Assembly (NCBI GenBank): GCA_028289545.1
Contig: JANQPG010000058.1
Span: forward strand, 1 to 52,009
Direction: 5' to 3'
DNA length: 52,009 bases
DNA from: Woeseiaceae bacterium
Lineage (GTDB): Bacteria; Pseudomonadota; Gammaproteobacteria; Steroidobacterales; Woeseiaceae
Shown here: in pieces, positions 17,018 through 25,609 of the stretch
Position numbering within the stretch: position 1 is the first letter of the stretch
Layout: each line of letters starts with the position of its first letter
The notes under the pieces: generated by a model
What the model was told of the DNA's origin: nothing
What the model saw: only the letters and a program-made list of their open reading frames with translations
Databases searched by the model: none
Made by a program: the position numbers and the translations under genes

Positions 17018-18211
17018 GTGCTCTCGCGACGCCAACTGCTCCAATACCTGACGGCCGGATCGGCAGTGGCCGTCGCACCCACCCTTGCCTTCGCGGACGC
17101 GGACACCGATGCGCGCCTGGTTCTGATTGTGCTGCGCGGAGCCGCTGACGGTCTGGCCCTTGCCCCGCCTTTTGGCGACCCGGAATACCGTTCGGTGCGC
17201 GGCGAACTCGCACTTGCAGAGCCCGGCGTTCGAGAAGGCATGTTCGACCTCGACGGTTTTTTTGGCCTGCACCCCCGTCTCGACGCCCTGCACGGTATGT
17301 TCCGAAGCGATGAAGCACTGATTGTGCACGCGGTCGCGAGCCCGTACCGGAGCCGCTCGCACTTCGACGGTCAGGACGTTCTGGAAAACGGCGGCAGCTC
17401 GGTCGGTGCCGAACGCGACGGCTGGTTGAACAGAGCATTGCCGCCCCTCGGCGGCAGCATCGGCAACGCCGCGGCAATTGCGCTGGCGCAAAACCCGCCG
17501 CTGGTCCTGCGCGGCGCCGAAGCCGTCAATAGCTGGGCACCGTCGCGGATGGACGACGCGGACACGAGCACGATCGAGCGTCTAAAAATGCTCTACAGCG
17601 AGGACAGCTTCTTCGCAGAACGTCTCGAGAGCGCTATCAAATCGCAAAACATCGCCTCAGCGATGGACGGCTCCTCCGCGCGCGTTCGCTCGCAGGATCA
17701 GTTCAGGTCCAGCATGGAAACAGCAGGCCGTTTCCTGATGGCCGACGACGGCCCGAGAATTGCCGTGCTCGAAGCCGGGGGCTGGGACACCCACGCCAAT
17801 CAGGGAGCCGAGAACGGCGCGCTCGCCAACCGGCTCGCGGCGCTCGATGGGGGCCTCGCAGCGCTGCAGGCCACTCTCGGTGAGGTGTGGCGGCATACCG
17901 TTGTCGTGATGGCCACGGAATTCGGGCGCACCGTCCGTGTCAACGGGACGCGCGGCACCGATCACGGCACGGGGTCGGCCGCGCTGCTTGCCGGCGGCGC
18001 GCTGAACGGCGGCGCCGTGCTGGGTCGGTGGCCCGGCCTGCGTGAGCGGGATCTGTTCGCGGGCCGTGACCTTGAGCCCACGACCGATACTCGCAGCGTG
18101 TTCAAAGGCGTACTGATCGAGCACCTGGGACTATCGGAGAAATACGTGGAGCAGCAGGTGTTTCCCGGCAGCACCGACGCAAAGCCCTTGCGGGGCCTCG
18201 TTCGCTCATAA
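17018..18211 (+). CDS. DUF1501 family protein with Tat-type signal
   Basis: This 397-residue protein starts at a GTG preceded by AGGAG (9 bases). The N-terminus SRRQLLQYLTAGSAVAVAP looks like a Tat signal ending near AFA. The mature part belongs to DUF1501, related to the alkaline-phosphatase/sulfatase fold: it shows LVLIVLRGAADGL, GGWDTHANQG and the C-terminal VVMATEFGRTVRVNGTRGTD-HGTG block. The His/Asp-rich motifs suggest metal binding. It lies 5 bases after the DUF1800 gene, so the two are translated from one message and probably act together in the periplasm. Its exact chemistry is unknown. Confidence 0.9.
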   Translation: MLSRRQLLQYLTAGSAVAVAPTLAFADADTDARLVLIVLRGAADGLALAPPFGDPEYRSVRGELALAEPGVREGMFDLDGFFGLHPRLDALHGMFRSDEALIVHAVASPYRSRSHFDGQDVLENGGSSVGAERDGWLNRALPPLGGSIGNAAAIALAQNPPLVLRGAEAVNSWAPSRMDDADTSTIERLKMLYSEDSFFAERLESAIKSQNIASAMDGSSARVRSQDQFRSSMETAGRFLMADDGPRIAVLEAGGWDTHANQGAENGALANRLAALDGGLAALQATLGEVWRHTVVVMATEFGRTVRVNGTRGTDHGTGSAALLAGGALNGGAVLGRWPGLRERDLFAGRDLEPTTDTRSVFKGVLIEHLGLSEKYVEQQVFPGSTDAKPLRGLVRS

Positions 18212-18225
18212 CCCCCGTCGATTGA

Positions 18226-18259
18226 CCCCGGCGCCGGGGGGCCCGCGTTAATAGCGGGC
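18226..18259 (+). other. Palindrome and start-codon hairpin before the RnfD-like gene
   Basis: CCCCGGCGCCGGGG (18226-18239) is a perfect palindrome. Directly after it GCCCGC (18241-18246), GTTAATA and GCGGGC (18254-18259) form a 6-bp hairpin that ends at the base before the ATG at 18260. No free Shine-Dalgarno sequence remains, so initiation may depend on opening this fold or on ribosomes arriving from the DUF1501 gene. Confidence 0.5.
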
Positions 18260-19117
18260 ATGAAACGTCGATCCACATTCCCGAGCGGCGACCCGCGCTA
18301 TTACCAGATCGGCGTGTTGTCCTCGCTGTTGTGCTACGGCATTTTTATTCTCGAGTTCGGCGTGCAGTGGCAACATGCCGTCGCCGTTGTGTCGACGGCA
18401 CTCACCGTCCAATGGCTCGCCGGGCGAGCTCACGGCCTTGCGGGTTTCGATCCGTTGAGCCCGCTGATCACGGCGTTATCGCTCACCCTGCTGCTGCGCA
18501 CGGACAGCATTGTGCTGGCCGCTACAGCCGCTGCCCTTGCCATCGGCGGCAAGTTCCTCATTAGGGTCGGCGGCAAACACGTCTTCAACCCGGCCAACTT
18601 TGCGCTGGTCACTCTGATGTTTGCGTCCGATCGGGCCTGGCTGTCCTCGGGGCAGTGGGGCAACACGACACTATTGGCATTCGGCTTTGCCTGCCTCGGG
18701 CTGCTGGTCCTGAACCGCGCGCGGCGTGCCGAAACGACGCTGGCGTTCCTGGGCGTGTTTGGTCTGCTGCTGTTCACTCGTGCCTTGTGGCTCGGTGATC
18801 CCGCGAGTATTCCCTTGCACCAACTGCAAAGCGGCGCACTGCTGCTGTTTTCCTTCTTCATGATTTCCGACCCGAAAACGACCCCGAACGCGGCAGGCGG
18901 GCGGCTCTTGTTCGGCGCACTGGTCGCATGTACGGCGTTTTTTATCCAGTTTGTCCTGCATCAGCCGCACGGACCCATCATTGCCCTCATTTTCTCGTCC
19001 CCCTTTGTGCCTTTGATCGATCGTGTCGCCAGCGGTAAGCGTTACGCGTGGCGCAACCCGAAGCCGAGGAGCTACGAGTCGGGCAACGCAACACTGAACA
19101 AAGGATCTTTGCCATGA
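18260..19117 (+). CDS. Orphan RnfD/NqrB-like membrane protein
   Basis: A 285-residue polytopic inner-membrane protein related to RnfD, the flavin-carrying membrane subunit of Rnf complexes. Typical segments include GGKHVFNPANFALVTLM and, near the end, the run LHQLQSGALLLFSFFMISDP, then KTTPN and GGRLLFGALV. It is shorter than RnfD (about 350) and I cannot find the S-G-A-T motif whose Thr carries covalent FMN; the loop that should hold it appears shortened. No other rnf gene is nearby. It sits between DUF1501 and DUF2330 genes and overlaps the latter as ATGA. It may be a redox or cofactor-linked membrane partner, but function is unknown. Confidence 0.8.
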   Translation: MKRRSTFPSGDPRYYQIGVLSSLLCYGIFILEFGVQWQHAVAVVSTALTVQWLAGRAHGLAGFDPLSPLITALSLTLLLRTDSIVLAATAAALAIGGKFLIRVGGKHVFNPANFALVTLMFASDRAWLSSGQWGNTTLLAFGFACLGLLVLNRARRAETTLAFLGVFGLLLFTRALWLGDPASIPLHQLQSGALLLFSFFMISDPKTTPNAAGGRLLFGALVACTAFFIQFVLHQPHGPIIALIFSSPFVPLIDRVASGKRYAWRNPKPRSYESGNATLNKGSLP

Positions 19118-20445
19118 AAACACTCATTACGGCCTTCGTCGCTTTGACCACCCTTGGCCTGGCGGGAACCGTGCAGGCGTTCTGCGGTTTCTATGTCGCT
19201 CGCGCCGACACGAGTCTTTACAACGAGGCCTCCCAGGTTGTGCTGGTGCGCGACGGCAAGCGAACCGTCATTACGATGGCGAACGACTTCGAGGGCGACG
19301 TCGAGGACTTCGCAATGGTGATTCCCGTGCCGACCTTCATTGAGCGCGGCCAAATCAACGTTGCCGACCGCGCAATCATCGAGCACCTGGATGCCTACAC
19401 GTCGCCGCGGCTGGTCGAGTATTTCGATCCGGACCCCTGCCATCGCGTCCTGTACGAGCGCCAGGATATGAACAGCGGAATACCGGCGACTGCCGTCGTG
19501 GAGGACGCCGCCAAGAGCGCTCGCTCCCGAGGCGTCACGATCGAAGCGAGCTACGCCGTTGGAGAGTACGACATATTGATCTTGTCCGCGGAACAAAGCG
19601 ACGGACTGATTGCCTGGCTGAACGAGAACGGCTACCGGATTCCCGACGGTGCCGAAAAGGTGGTCGGCAGCTACCTTAAGCAGGACATGCGTTTTTTTGT
19701 CGCCAAGGTGAACCTCGAAGCGCAGGCGAAGAGCGGCTTTTCCTACCTGCGCCCGATCCAGGTCGCCTACGAAAGCAGCAAGTTCATGCTGCCCATCCGC
19801 CTCGGCACGCTCAACGCCAGAGCCGAGCAGGAGCTGTACGTGTACGCGCTGACCCGGACCGGCCGCGTCGAGACGACCAACTACCGAACCGTCAAGCTGC
19901 CGAGCAACGTGGAAGTGCCGGTGTTCGTCAAGGACGAGTTCGCGGACTTTTATCGCAACATGTTCGAGCGGCAGACGGCCGCCAACGGTAACCGCGCCGT
20001 GTTCCTCGAGTACGCCTGGGACATGGCGTGGTGCGACCCCTGCGCCGCCGATCCGCTAAGCGCTGATGAACTGCGGAAACTCGGGGTGTTCTGGGTGGGC
20101 AACAGCGACGGCAGCAAACTCAGGCCGCAACCCGCGCAGGACGTATTCGTTACCCGTCTGCACGTACGGTACGACCGCCAGCACTTCCCGGAAGATCTGG
20201 TGTTCCAGGAAACCGGCGACCGGCAGAATTTCCAGGGCCGCTACATTGTCCGGCACCCGTTTGCCGGTAGAGCCAGCTGCGACATCAGCGATTACGAACA
20301 ATCCGTGCGCGAGCGCCAGAACCGCGAAGCGGAGCAACTCGCGAATCTAACGGGTTGGGACGTCGACGGCATCCGCGCGAAGATCGACTTCGCCGGCGAG
20401 GCGCCCGAGTCCGAGGAACCCTGGTGGAAGCGGCTGTGGAACTGA
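19114..20445 (+). CDS. DUF2330 family exported protein
   Basis: From the ATG at 19114, with AAAGGA about 9 bases upstream, this is a 443-residue protein. It has a signal peptide (LITAFVALTTLGLAGTVQA) and a mature N-terminus FCGFYVARADTSLYNEASQV, the hallmark start of DUF2330, which also shows DFAMVIPVPTFIERGQI and DAYTSPRLVEYFDPDPC. Cysteines near the start and in the middle (WCDPCAADP) may form disulfides. The start overlaps the RnfD-like gene's stop by 4 bases, so the two are coupled. An in-frame ATG at 19048 would lose the signal peptide. DUF2330 has no known activity; the pairing with a membrane redox-type protein is worth noting. Confidence 0.88.
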   Translation: MKTLITAFVALTTLGLAGTVQAFCGFYVARADTSLYNEASQVVLVRDGKRTVITMANDFEGDVEDFAMVIPVPTFIERGQINVADRAIIEHLDAYTSPRLVEYFDPDPCHRVLYERQDMNSGIPATAVVEDAAKSARSRGVTIEASYAVGEYDILILSAEQSDGLIAWLNENGYRIPDGAEKVVGSYLKQDMRFFVAKVNLEAQAKSGFSYLRPIQVAYESSKFMLPIRLGTLNARAEQELYVYALTRTGRVETTNYRTVKLPSNVEVPVFVKDEFADFYRNMFERQTAANGNRAVFLEYAWDMAWCDPCAADPLSADELRKLGVFWVGNSDGSKLRPQPAQDVFVTRLHVRYDRQHFPEDLVFQETGDRQNFQGRYIVRHPFAGRASCDISDYEQSVRERQNREAEQLANLTGWDVDGIRAKIDFAGEAPESEEPWWKRLWN

Positions 20446-20493
20446 ACGGCCGTTTGCTGGAGCAGCCGCCGGCACCGCAAAAGGTGTCGACCG

Positions 20494-21378
20494 CTATTCG
20501 TCCCGGCAAGCCGAGGGCAAATGCCGAGGCTCCATGTCCTCACTGGCACACAGCCAGCTATAGGCCGGCAGGGCATCAGCGTCGAGGCCAAACAAGAGCG
20601 CCCTGTCGCGAATCGCCGGGTGCGCTTCGTTACCGTAACTGACGATGATCAACGATCCGTCGACCGTTACGGATGACACGTAGTTACCGCTCAGGTCTTC
20701 CGGTGCGGGAAGACCTGCTGCGATGTTGTCGGGCGGAAATTCGCCGTTCGACTCGTAGTGGCGAACGATAGCGCTCTTCGGCTGTTCGCTCAGATGGAAA
20801 CCTTCATACACCTGCGCCCTGATCGTGTAGTCCTGATACGCAGGTATTGCAATGGCGGCAAGAATACCGGTCGTTGGAACGATCAGTAAGACGATGGGTA
20901 ACCACAGATTGGTGCCACCGGCAGAGGCAATAGCACGTTCCCGGCCGGTTGTATCCAGGCCCTTTGCATCGATCGCCGCAACTTTTGCCTCGGCACGGCC
21001 CCGATACAGGCTGTTGGCGAAGATCGGCATGACAATAAACGCAACGGCGCCGTAGCCAAGATAGCTGACGATTGTGGCATTGACCGGTCCGATCGCGACC
21101 GCCAGCACGCCGGAAAGGACGGTGACAACGAGGGGTAGTCCAATAATGTATCCCAGTGCCACGAGCCACATCTTTCTATACAGAAGCCAGAATGAAGTAA
21201 TGAAAAACGCCGGCCAATGCCAGGACATGCCGCTCCCGGACTCTATGCGTCGAAAACGCGTGAGGTAATACTCCGTGTTCTTCGGGCCAATAAACGTCGC
21301 GAGATCGTGCTCTTCTTCGTTGTCGGCCGGTTTGGGAGTAATGTTCGATTCCGGTGCTTGATACGGGGATTCGGCCAT
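20494..21378 (-). CDS. DUF2628 membrane protein fused to a pilin-like domain
   Basis: This 294-residue protein starts with a disordered Pro/Glu-rich stretch, then a DUF2628-type part (about 30-130) with WHWPAFFITSFWLLYRKMW and several membrane helices. From about 150 it has a segment like the core of a type IV pilin: ILAAIAIPAYQDYTIRAQVY, then a C-terminal pilin-like globular part with VTVDGSLIIVSYG and two cysteines near the end. The pilin segment lacks a leader-peptide cleavage site and follows other helices, so it cannot be processed as a classical pilin. It is probably a membrane protein that borrowed the pilin fold. Single leftward gene; function unknown. Confidence 0.75.
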   Translation of the reverse strand: MAESPYQAPESNITPKPADNEEEHDLATFIGPKNTEYYLTRFRRIESGSGMSWHWPAFFITSFWLLYRKMWLVALGYIIGLPLVVTVLSGVLAVAIGPVNATIVSYLGYGAVAFIVMPIFANSLYRGRAEAKVAAIDAKGLDTTGRERAIASAGGTNLWLPIVLLIVPTTGILAAIAIPAYQDYTIRAQVYEGFHLSEQPKSAIVRHYESNGEFPPDNIAAGLPAPEDLSGNYVSSVTVDGSLIIVSYGNEAHPAIRDRALLFGLDADALPAYSWLCASEDMEPRHLPSACRDE

Positions 21379-21447
21379 CTTGTTGTCCTCGGTGATTCTG
21401 AGTGCTCGACGAGCTTTGTTGTTTGCCTGAGCCGCTGTACAGGGGCT

Positions 21448-22560
21448 TTAGGATGCCTTGAGCATCTCGATAAGCTCCGCCTCGCGCTCGGGCGCCAGGC
21501 CGGCGCGAATCGTCGCGGTACGCTCCTCGGGCAAGGTCTCCCACCAGCGCAACAGATCGCGAATCGTCTCGCGAACCGGGCGGTTGTGAAGTCCGGCAGC
21601 GCGGGCGCGTGAACCGCTGACCTTGGAGATGCTGGCGTAATCGCCGCTGTTCGGATGCCAGACCGGCAATGAGCCGAAAATCTCGTGCTCTTCGATAAAC
21701 GCCTCGTTCATCCAGACCGGATCAAGTTCGGCGCCGGTCAAAACGAGGCTATCTTCGAGCAGCTGACCGAAGTTGTAGCTGTCTTTCGGCGTAACGGTAT
21801 TGTAGATGCCCGCCGTTTTCCGCTCGACGCAATCAATCGTAAAGTTGGCGAGATCGCGAACGTCGATGATTTGCGTCGTGTGTTGGGGCGTACCCGGCCA
21901 CAGCATGCTGCCGCCCTTGCTTGCGCGCAGCGGCCAATAGCTGAAGCGATCCGTGTGATCGCCAGGGCCGCAAATGTACGTCGGCCGCAGCACCGTCAGA
22001 CGGTCGCTGCCCATTGCGCTCGCGGCCCTTTTTTCACACAGCGCTTTCAAGGGCCCGTAAGTCTCGCCCGTGACTTCCTCGACGGTCTCGTCCTCGAGCG
22101 TGCCGAGCGGCGAATTCTCGTCGAGCGGCTGCTCGAAGCTGGCGTAGACGGAAATAGTCGAGATGAACAGGTAGTGCCCGACGGCGCCGGCAAGCAGCTC
22201 TGCGGAGTTTTGAACGTGCCGCGGGACATAACCCGAGTTATCGATAACGGCATCCCAGCGCCGATCCTTCAAACCCTCGAGATCGCTGCCGCGGTCTCCC
22301 TTGATGGTCTCGAGATCGGGGAACAGTTCGCTGTTGGTGCGGCCGCGGTTGAAGAGCGTCACGGAATGGCCGCGCCGCAGCGCTTCGCGCACCATGTGAG
22401 GGCCGATGAAACCCGTGCCGCCCAGGATCAACAGATTCAGGGGTCCGTGGCGCTTGCCGTCCGTGTCGCCCGCAACCGCGCTTGCCGTCAGTGCGCCGCT
22501 CGCCGCGGCGGCACCCCCAAGAACGGACGCCTTGATAAAGCTTCGTCGGTTTCTCTTCAC
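21448..22560 (-). CDS. Tat-exported NAD-dependent epimerase/dehydratase-like protein
   Basis: The GTG at 22560 lies just after GAGGGGG; the frame extends 9 codons further to an ATG with no ribosome site. The protein is 370 residues. Its N-terminus KRNRRSFIKASVLGGAAAAS is a twin-arginine signal. The mature part is a short-chain dehydrogenase/epimerase fold with the Rossmann motif LILGGTGFIGPHMVREALRR, VTLFNRGRTN and the catalytic region around YGPLKALCEK, where Tyr-x3-Lys is present. Its resemblance to cytoplasmic RNA-binding/isoflavone-reductase-like epimerases is strong. An exported NAD-binding enzyme is unusual but known; Tat export carries folded, cofactor-loaded proteins. Substrate unknown. 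Confidence 0.82.
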   Translation of the reverse strand: MKRNRRSFIKASVLGGAAAASGALTASAVAGDTDGKRHGPLNLLILGGTGFIGPHMVREALRRGHSVTLFNRGRTNSELFPDLETIKGDRGSDLEGLKDRRWDAVIDNSGYVPRHVQNSAELLAGAVGHYLFISTISVYASFEQPLDENSPLGTLEDETVEEVTGETYGPLKALCEKRAASAMGSDRLTVLRPTYICGPGDHTDRFSYWPLRASKGGSMLWPGTPQHTTQIIDVRDLANFTIDCVERKTAGIYNTVTPKDSYNFGQLLEDSLVLTGAELDPVWMNEAFIEEHEIFGSLPVWHPNSGDYASISKVSGSRARAAGLHNRPVRETIRDLLRWWETLPEERTATIRAGLAPEREAELIEMLKAS

Positions 22561-22699
22561 AGTACCCCCTCGAGGCAGACATGCCATTTTTTTTGATATG
22601 GGCAGAGCCGGTCTGGTCTGGACACCGGCCTTGTCCGGAATTCTGGGCGAGTGGTCTGTTGTTCTTCTTTTTTGCCGTTGCGGGCCGGCAGAGTCCGCG

Positions 22700-23755
22700 C
22701 TATTTGTAGCGGCCCAACACTTTCCCCAGGCCCGCCGCGCCCGGGTGTAGCGTGTCGAGCGACAGCTCCGAGAGTGGACGATCTACGTTGCCCATCAGAT
22801 CGTGCATTTCGTCGCGTTCTTCGTCAATGTAGAGCAAACCCGTAATGATTTCACCCTCGTTGAAACGTTGCCGCAGGTACTTGAATGCGGCCGCGCGGCT
22901 CGTCGGGTCGTAATCGCCGTCTATTTTCCTCAAGACTATCCTGCTGCCGTCGTGCAGTTCGACGGGCATGGCGGAGCCTTCCTCGTAAGCCGCGCGAATC
23001 TCGGCAGCGGGCGGCACGTAGTCCATGTCGACGACGTGATGATAGAACTGCCGGGTGTGCGCATAGCTCTTGGTCGAGCCTTCGTGATCGTTGAAAGTGA
23101 CGCAAGGGCTAATGACGTCGACGAGCGCAAAACCACCGTGCTTGAGCGCACCTTTAATCAGCGGCACAAGCTGCGCCTTGTCGCCGGAGAAACCGCGCGC
23201 AATGTAGGTGGCCCCGAGGCTCAGCGCCACGCTCACGGGATCGATGGGCTCCTGCTGATTGGGCTGGCCTTTCTTGGGTTTGCTCCCGACGTCCGCGGAT
23301 GCCGAGAACTGCCCTTTCGTCAATCCATAGACGCCGTTGTTTTCAATCATGTAGCACATGTTCAGATTACGGCGGATCGCGTGCAGAAACTGGCCGACGC
23401 CAATAGACAGCGAATCACCGTCGCCCGAGACACCAATGTAGGTCAGGTCGCGATTCGCCATGTTGGCGCCGGTGGTCACGGACGGCATTCGTCCATGCAC
23501 CGAGTTGAAACCGTGCGACTCGCTCGCAAAATAAGCGGGCGTCTTGGACGAGCAACCGATGCCGCTCATTTTTGCCAGCCTGTGCGGCTCGATATCGAGT
23601 TCGTAGACGGCCTGCACGATGGCCGCCGTCACCGAATCGTGGCCGCAGCCGGCGCACAGGGTCGAGACAGCCCCTTCGTAGTCCCGGGTAGTCAGTCCCA
23701 GCTTGTTGCGTTTGAGGCTGGGGTGGGCAACTTTGGGTTTGGCAATATAGCTCAC
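22700..23755 (-). CDS. korB: 2-oxoacid:ferredoxin oxidoreductase, beta (TPP-binding) subunit
   Basis: This 351-residue subunit oxidatively decarboxylates a 2-oxoacid to acyl-CoA with reduction of ferredoxin, or the reverse. The thiamine-diphosphate motif runs from GDGDSLSIGVGQFL to MIENNGVYGLTKGQ. Cysteines in LCAGCGH, GIGCSSK and SPCVTF match the family's single [4Fe-4S] cluster. It starts at a GTG after AGAGAG and lies 34 bases after the alpha gene. The GQP-PIDPVSVALSLGATYIAR stretch and lack of a separate delta/gamma gene fit the two-subunit KorAB class, which prefers 2-oxoglutarate; pyruvate or branched-chain oxoacids cannot be excluded. Confidence 0.88.
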   Translation of the reverse strand: MSYIAKPKVAHPSLKRNKLGLTTRDYEGAVSTLCAGCGHDSVTAAIVQAVYELDIEPHRLAKMSGIGCSSKTPAYFASESHGFNSVHGRMPSVTTGANMANRDLTYIGVSGDGDSLSIGVGQFLHAIRRNLNMCYMIENNGVYGLTKGQFSASADVGSKPKKGQPNQQEPIDPVSVALSLGATYIARGFSGDKAQLVPLIKGALKHGGFALVDVISPCVTFNDHEGSTKSYAHTRQFYHHVVDMDYVPPAAEIRAAYEEGSAMPVELHDGSRIVLRKIDGDYDPTSRAAAFKYLRQRFNEGEIITGLLYIDEERDEMHDLMGNVDRPLSELSLDTLHPGAAGLGKVLGRYK

Positions 23756-23789
23756 TACAACTCTCTAATTTGGGGCCTCATACGGCGCC

Positions 23790-25592
23790 TCATGCGGCGC
23801 GTCCCTTCGAGCGCTCGGCCTGCACGGCATCGACGACAAAACCGGCGTTGATCGGCATGCCGTTGTAGTGCAGCAGCGATACCAGCCGTGCCGGATCGCC
23901 GTCCGCGTCGAGCATCAGCAGAGTACGCAGCTGGGCGTCCCTGTTTTGTTCGACAACGTAAACCACCTCGTGTTGCGCAAGGAATTCGCGAACCGAATCG
24001 TCGAACGGGAATGCGCGCAAGCGACAATAATTGAGGCCAACGTTCTCGGCGGAAAGCCTTTCCAGCGCCTCGACGCAAGCGCCGTGGCCGCTGCCGACCG
24101 TCAATAGGGCGGCCTTGTTGAACTTCGAGTAGCGGATTTCCGCTTTCGGTACCAGCGTCCTCGCCGTTTCCCACTTGACCAGCAAACGGTCCATGACGTC
24201 CTGGTAGGCGTCCGAGTCCTCCGTGTATGCACCGTGGCGGGTGTGCCCCGAGCCACGCGTAAAGTAGGCGCCCTTGGGATCGACGCCGGGCAAGGTGCGA
24301 TAGGGAATGCCGTCACCGTCGACGTCGAGATACCGATAGAACTTCTCGATTTTTTCGAGCGCCTCCGAATCCAGCACCTTGCCGCGATCGTGGACGTAGC
24401 TCTCGTCCCACTCGAGGTCGGGAACCATCCAGTCGTTCATGCCGATGTCCAGATCGGACAACACCATAACGGGCGTCTGCAGGCGCTCCGAAAGATCGAA
24501 GGCCTGCTGCGCCGTATAGAAACACTCTTCGGGATCGGCCGGGAACAGCAGCACGTGCCGGGTGTCGCCATGTGACGCATACGCGCAGGCCAATATGTCG
24601 GACTGTTGGGTGCGCGTCGGCATGCCGGTGGAAGGCCCCGTGCGCTGCACGTTGAAGATCACTGCTGGTATTTCGGCGTAGTAGGCGAAGCCGATGAACT
24701 CACTCATGAGCGAAATGCCGGGGCCGCTGGTCGGGGTAAACGCGCGCGCGCCGTTCCAGCTGGCGCCGAGCACCATGCCGATTGCCGCCAACTCGTCTTC
24801 CGCCTGAATAATCGCATAGGTTCGCTTGCCCGACTCAGCCTCGAACCGAAACTCGCTGCAGAAGCTCCGAAAGGCGTCCATGAGCGACGTCGACGGAGTA
24901 ATCGGGTACCAGGCGCCGACGGTTGCGCCGGCGTACATGCAGCCCAGCCCAGCCGCCGTGTTGCCGTCGATGACGATGTGCCCCTTCGTCGCATCCATTG
25001 CCTCAACCTTGTGAGGCAGCGGGCAGCTGAAGTGCTCGGTCGCATAGTCGTAACCGAGCCGGATGGCTTCCATGTTCGAGGCAATCAGGTGCTGTTTGTC
25101 GCCGAAGGTCTCTTCAAGCAAGCCTGTGATGACGGCAAGATCGAGATCGAGCAGCGCGGCCAGCGCGCCGACGTAGGCGATGTTTTTCATCAGAATACGT
25201 GCGCGCACGCCGTCGAAGTGCTCGTTGCACAATCTCGACAGCGGGATGCCGATGACGCTGATGTCCTCGCGATCGAGTAGATCCGAACGTGGCCATGTGG
25301 AATCGTAGAGCAGCCAGCCGCCCGGCTCGACCTCGGCCATGTCCTTCTTGTACGTCTGCGCGTTCATCGCGACCATGATGTCGACGCGATTCGACCGCGA
25401 TTGGTGACCGTCCGCCGTCACCCGTATTTCGTACCAGGTCGGCAGGCCCTGAATGTTCGAGGGAAAATAATTCTTGCCGACGACGGGCACGCCCATGCGG
25501 AAAATAGCCTTGCGCAGCAAGCCGTTTGCGCTCGCCGAGCCGGTGCCGTTGACCGTGGCGATCTTGATGACGATGTCGTTGTTTGCGGCCAC
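23790..25592 (-). CDS. korA: 2-oxoacid:ferredoxin oxidoreductase, fused gamma-alpha subunit
   Basis: This 600-residue partner of KorB starts at a GTG preceded by AGGGAA. Residues about 10-190 form the gamma domain (TVNGTGSASANGLLRKAIFR, then NYFPSNIQGLPTWYEIR), which binds coenzyme A. From about 210 the alpha part begins with AAGLGCMYAGATVGAWYPIT and carries the conserved QAEDELAAIGMVLGASWNGA, GPGISLMSEFIG and RTGPSTGMPTRTQQ, ending in the transketolase-C-like domain. The fusion is standard for KorA. It sits 17 bases after the flavoprotein gene in the same leftward operon, so a dedicated electron partner is probably the flavoprotein. Confidence 0.9.
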   Translation of the reverse strand: MAANNDIVIKIATVNGTGSASANGLLRKAIFRMGVPVVGKNYFPSNIQGLPTWYEIRVTADGHQSRSNRVDIMVAMNAQTYKKDMAEVEPGGWLLYDSTWPRSDLLDREDISVIGIPLSRLCNEHFDGVRARILMKNIAYVGALAALLDLDLAVITGLLEETFGDKQHLIASNMEAIRLGYDYATEHFSCPLPHKVEAMDATKGHIVIDGNTAAGLGCMYAGATVGAWYPITPSTSLMDAFRSFCSEFRFEAESGKRTYAIIQAEDELAAIGMVLGASWNGARAFTPTSGPGISLMSEFIGFAYYAEIPAVIFNVQRTGPSTGMPTRTQQSDILACAYASHGDTRHVLLFPADPEECFYTAQQAFDLSERLQTPVMVLSDLDIGMNDWMVPDLEWDESYVHDRGKVLDSEALEKIEKFYRYLDVDGDGIPYRTLPGVDPKGAYFTRGSGHTRHGAYTEDSDAYQDVMDRLLVKWETARTLVPKAEIRYSKFNKAALLTVGSGHGACVEALERLSAENVGLNYCRLRAFPFDDSVREFLAQHEVVYVVEQNRDAQLRTLLMLDADGDPARLVSLLHYNGMPINAGFVVDAVQAERSKGRAA

Positions 25593-25609
25593 GCGCGTTC
25601 CCTGCCGGT

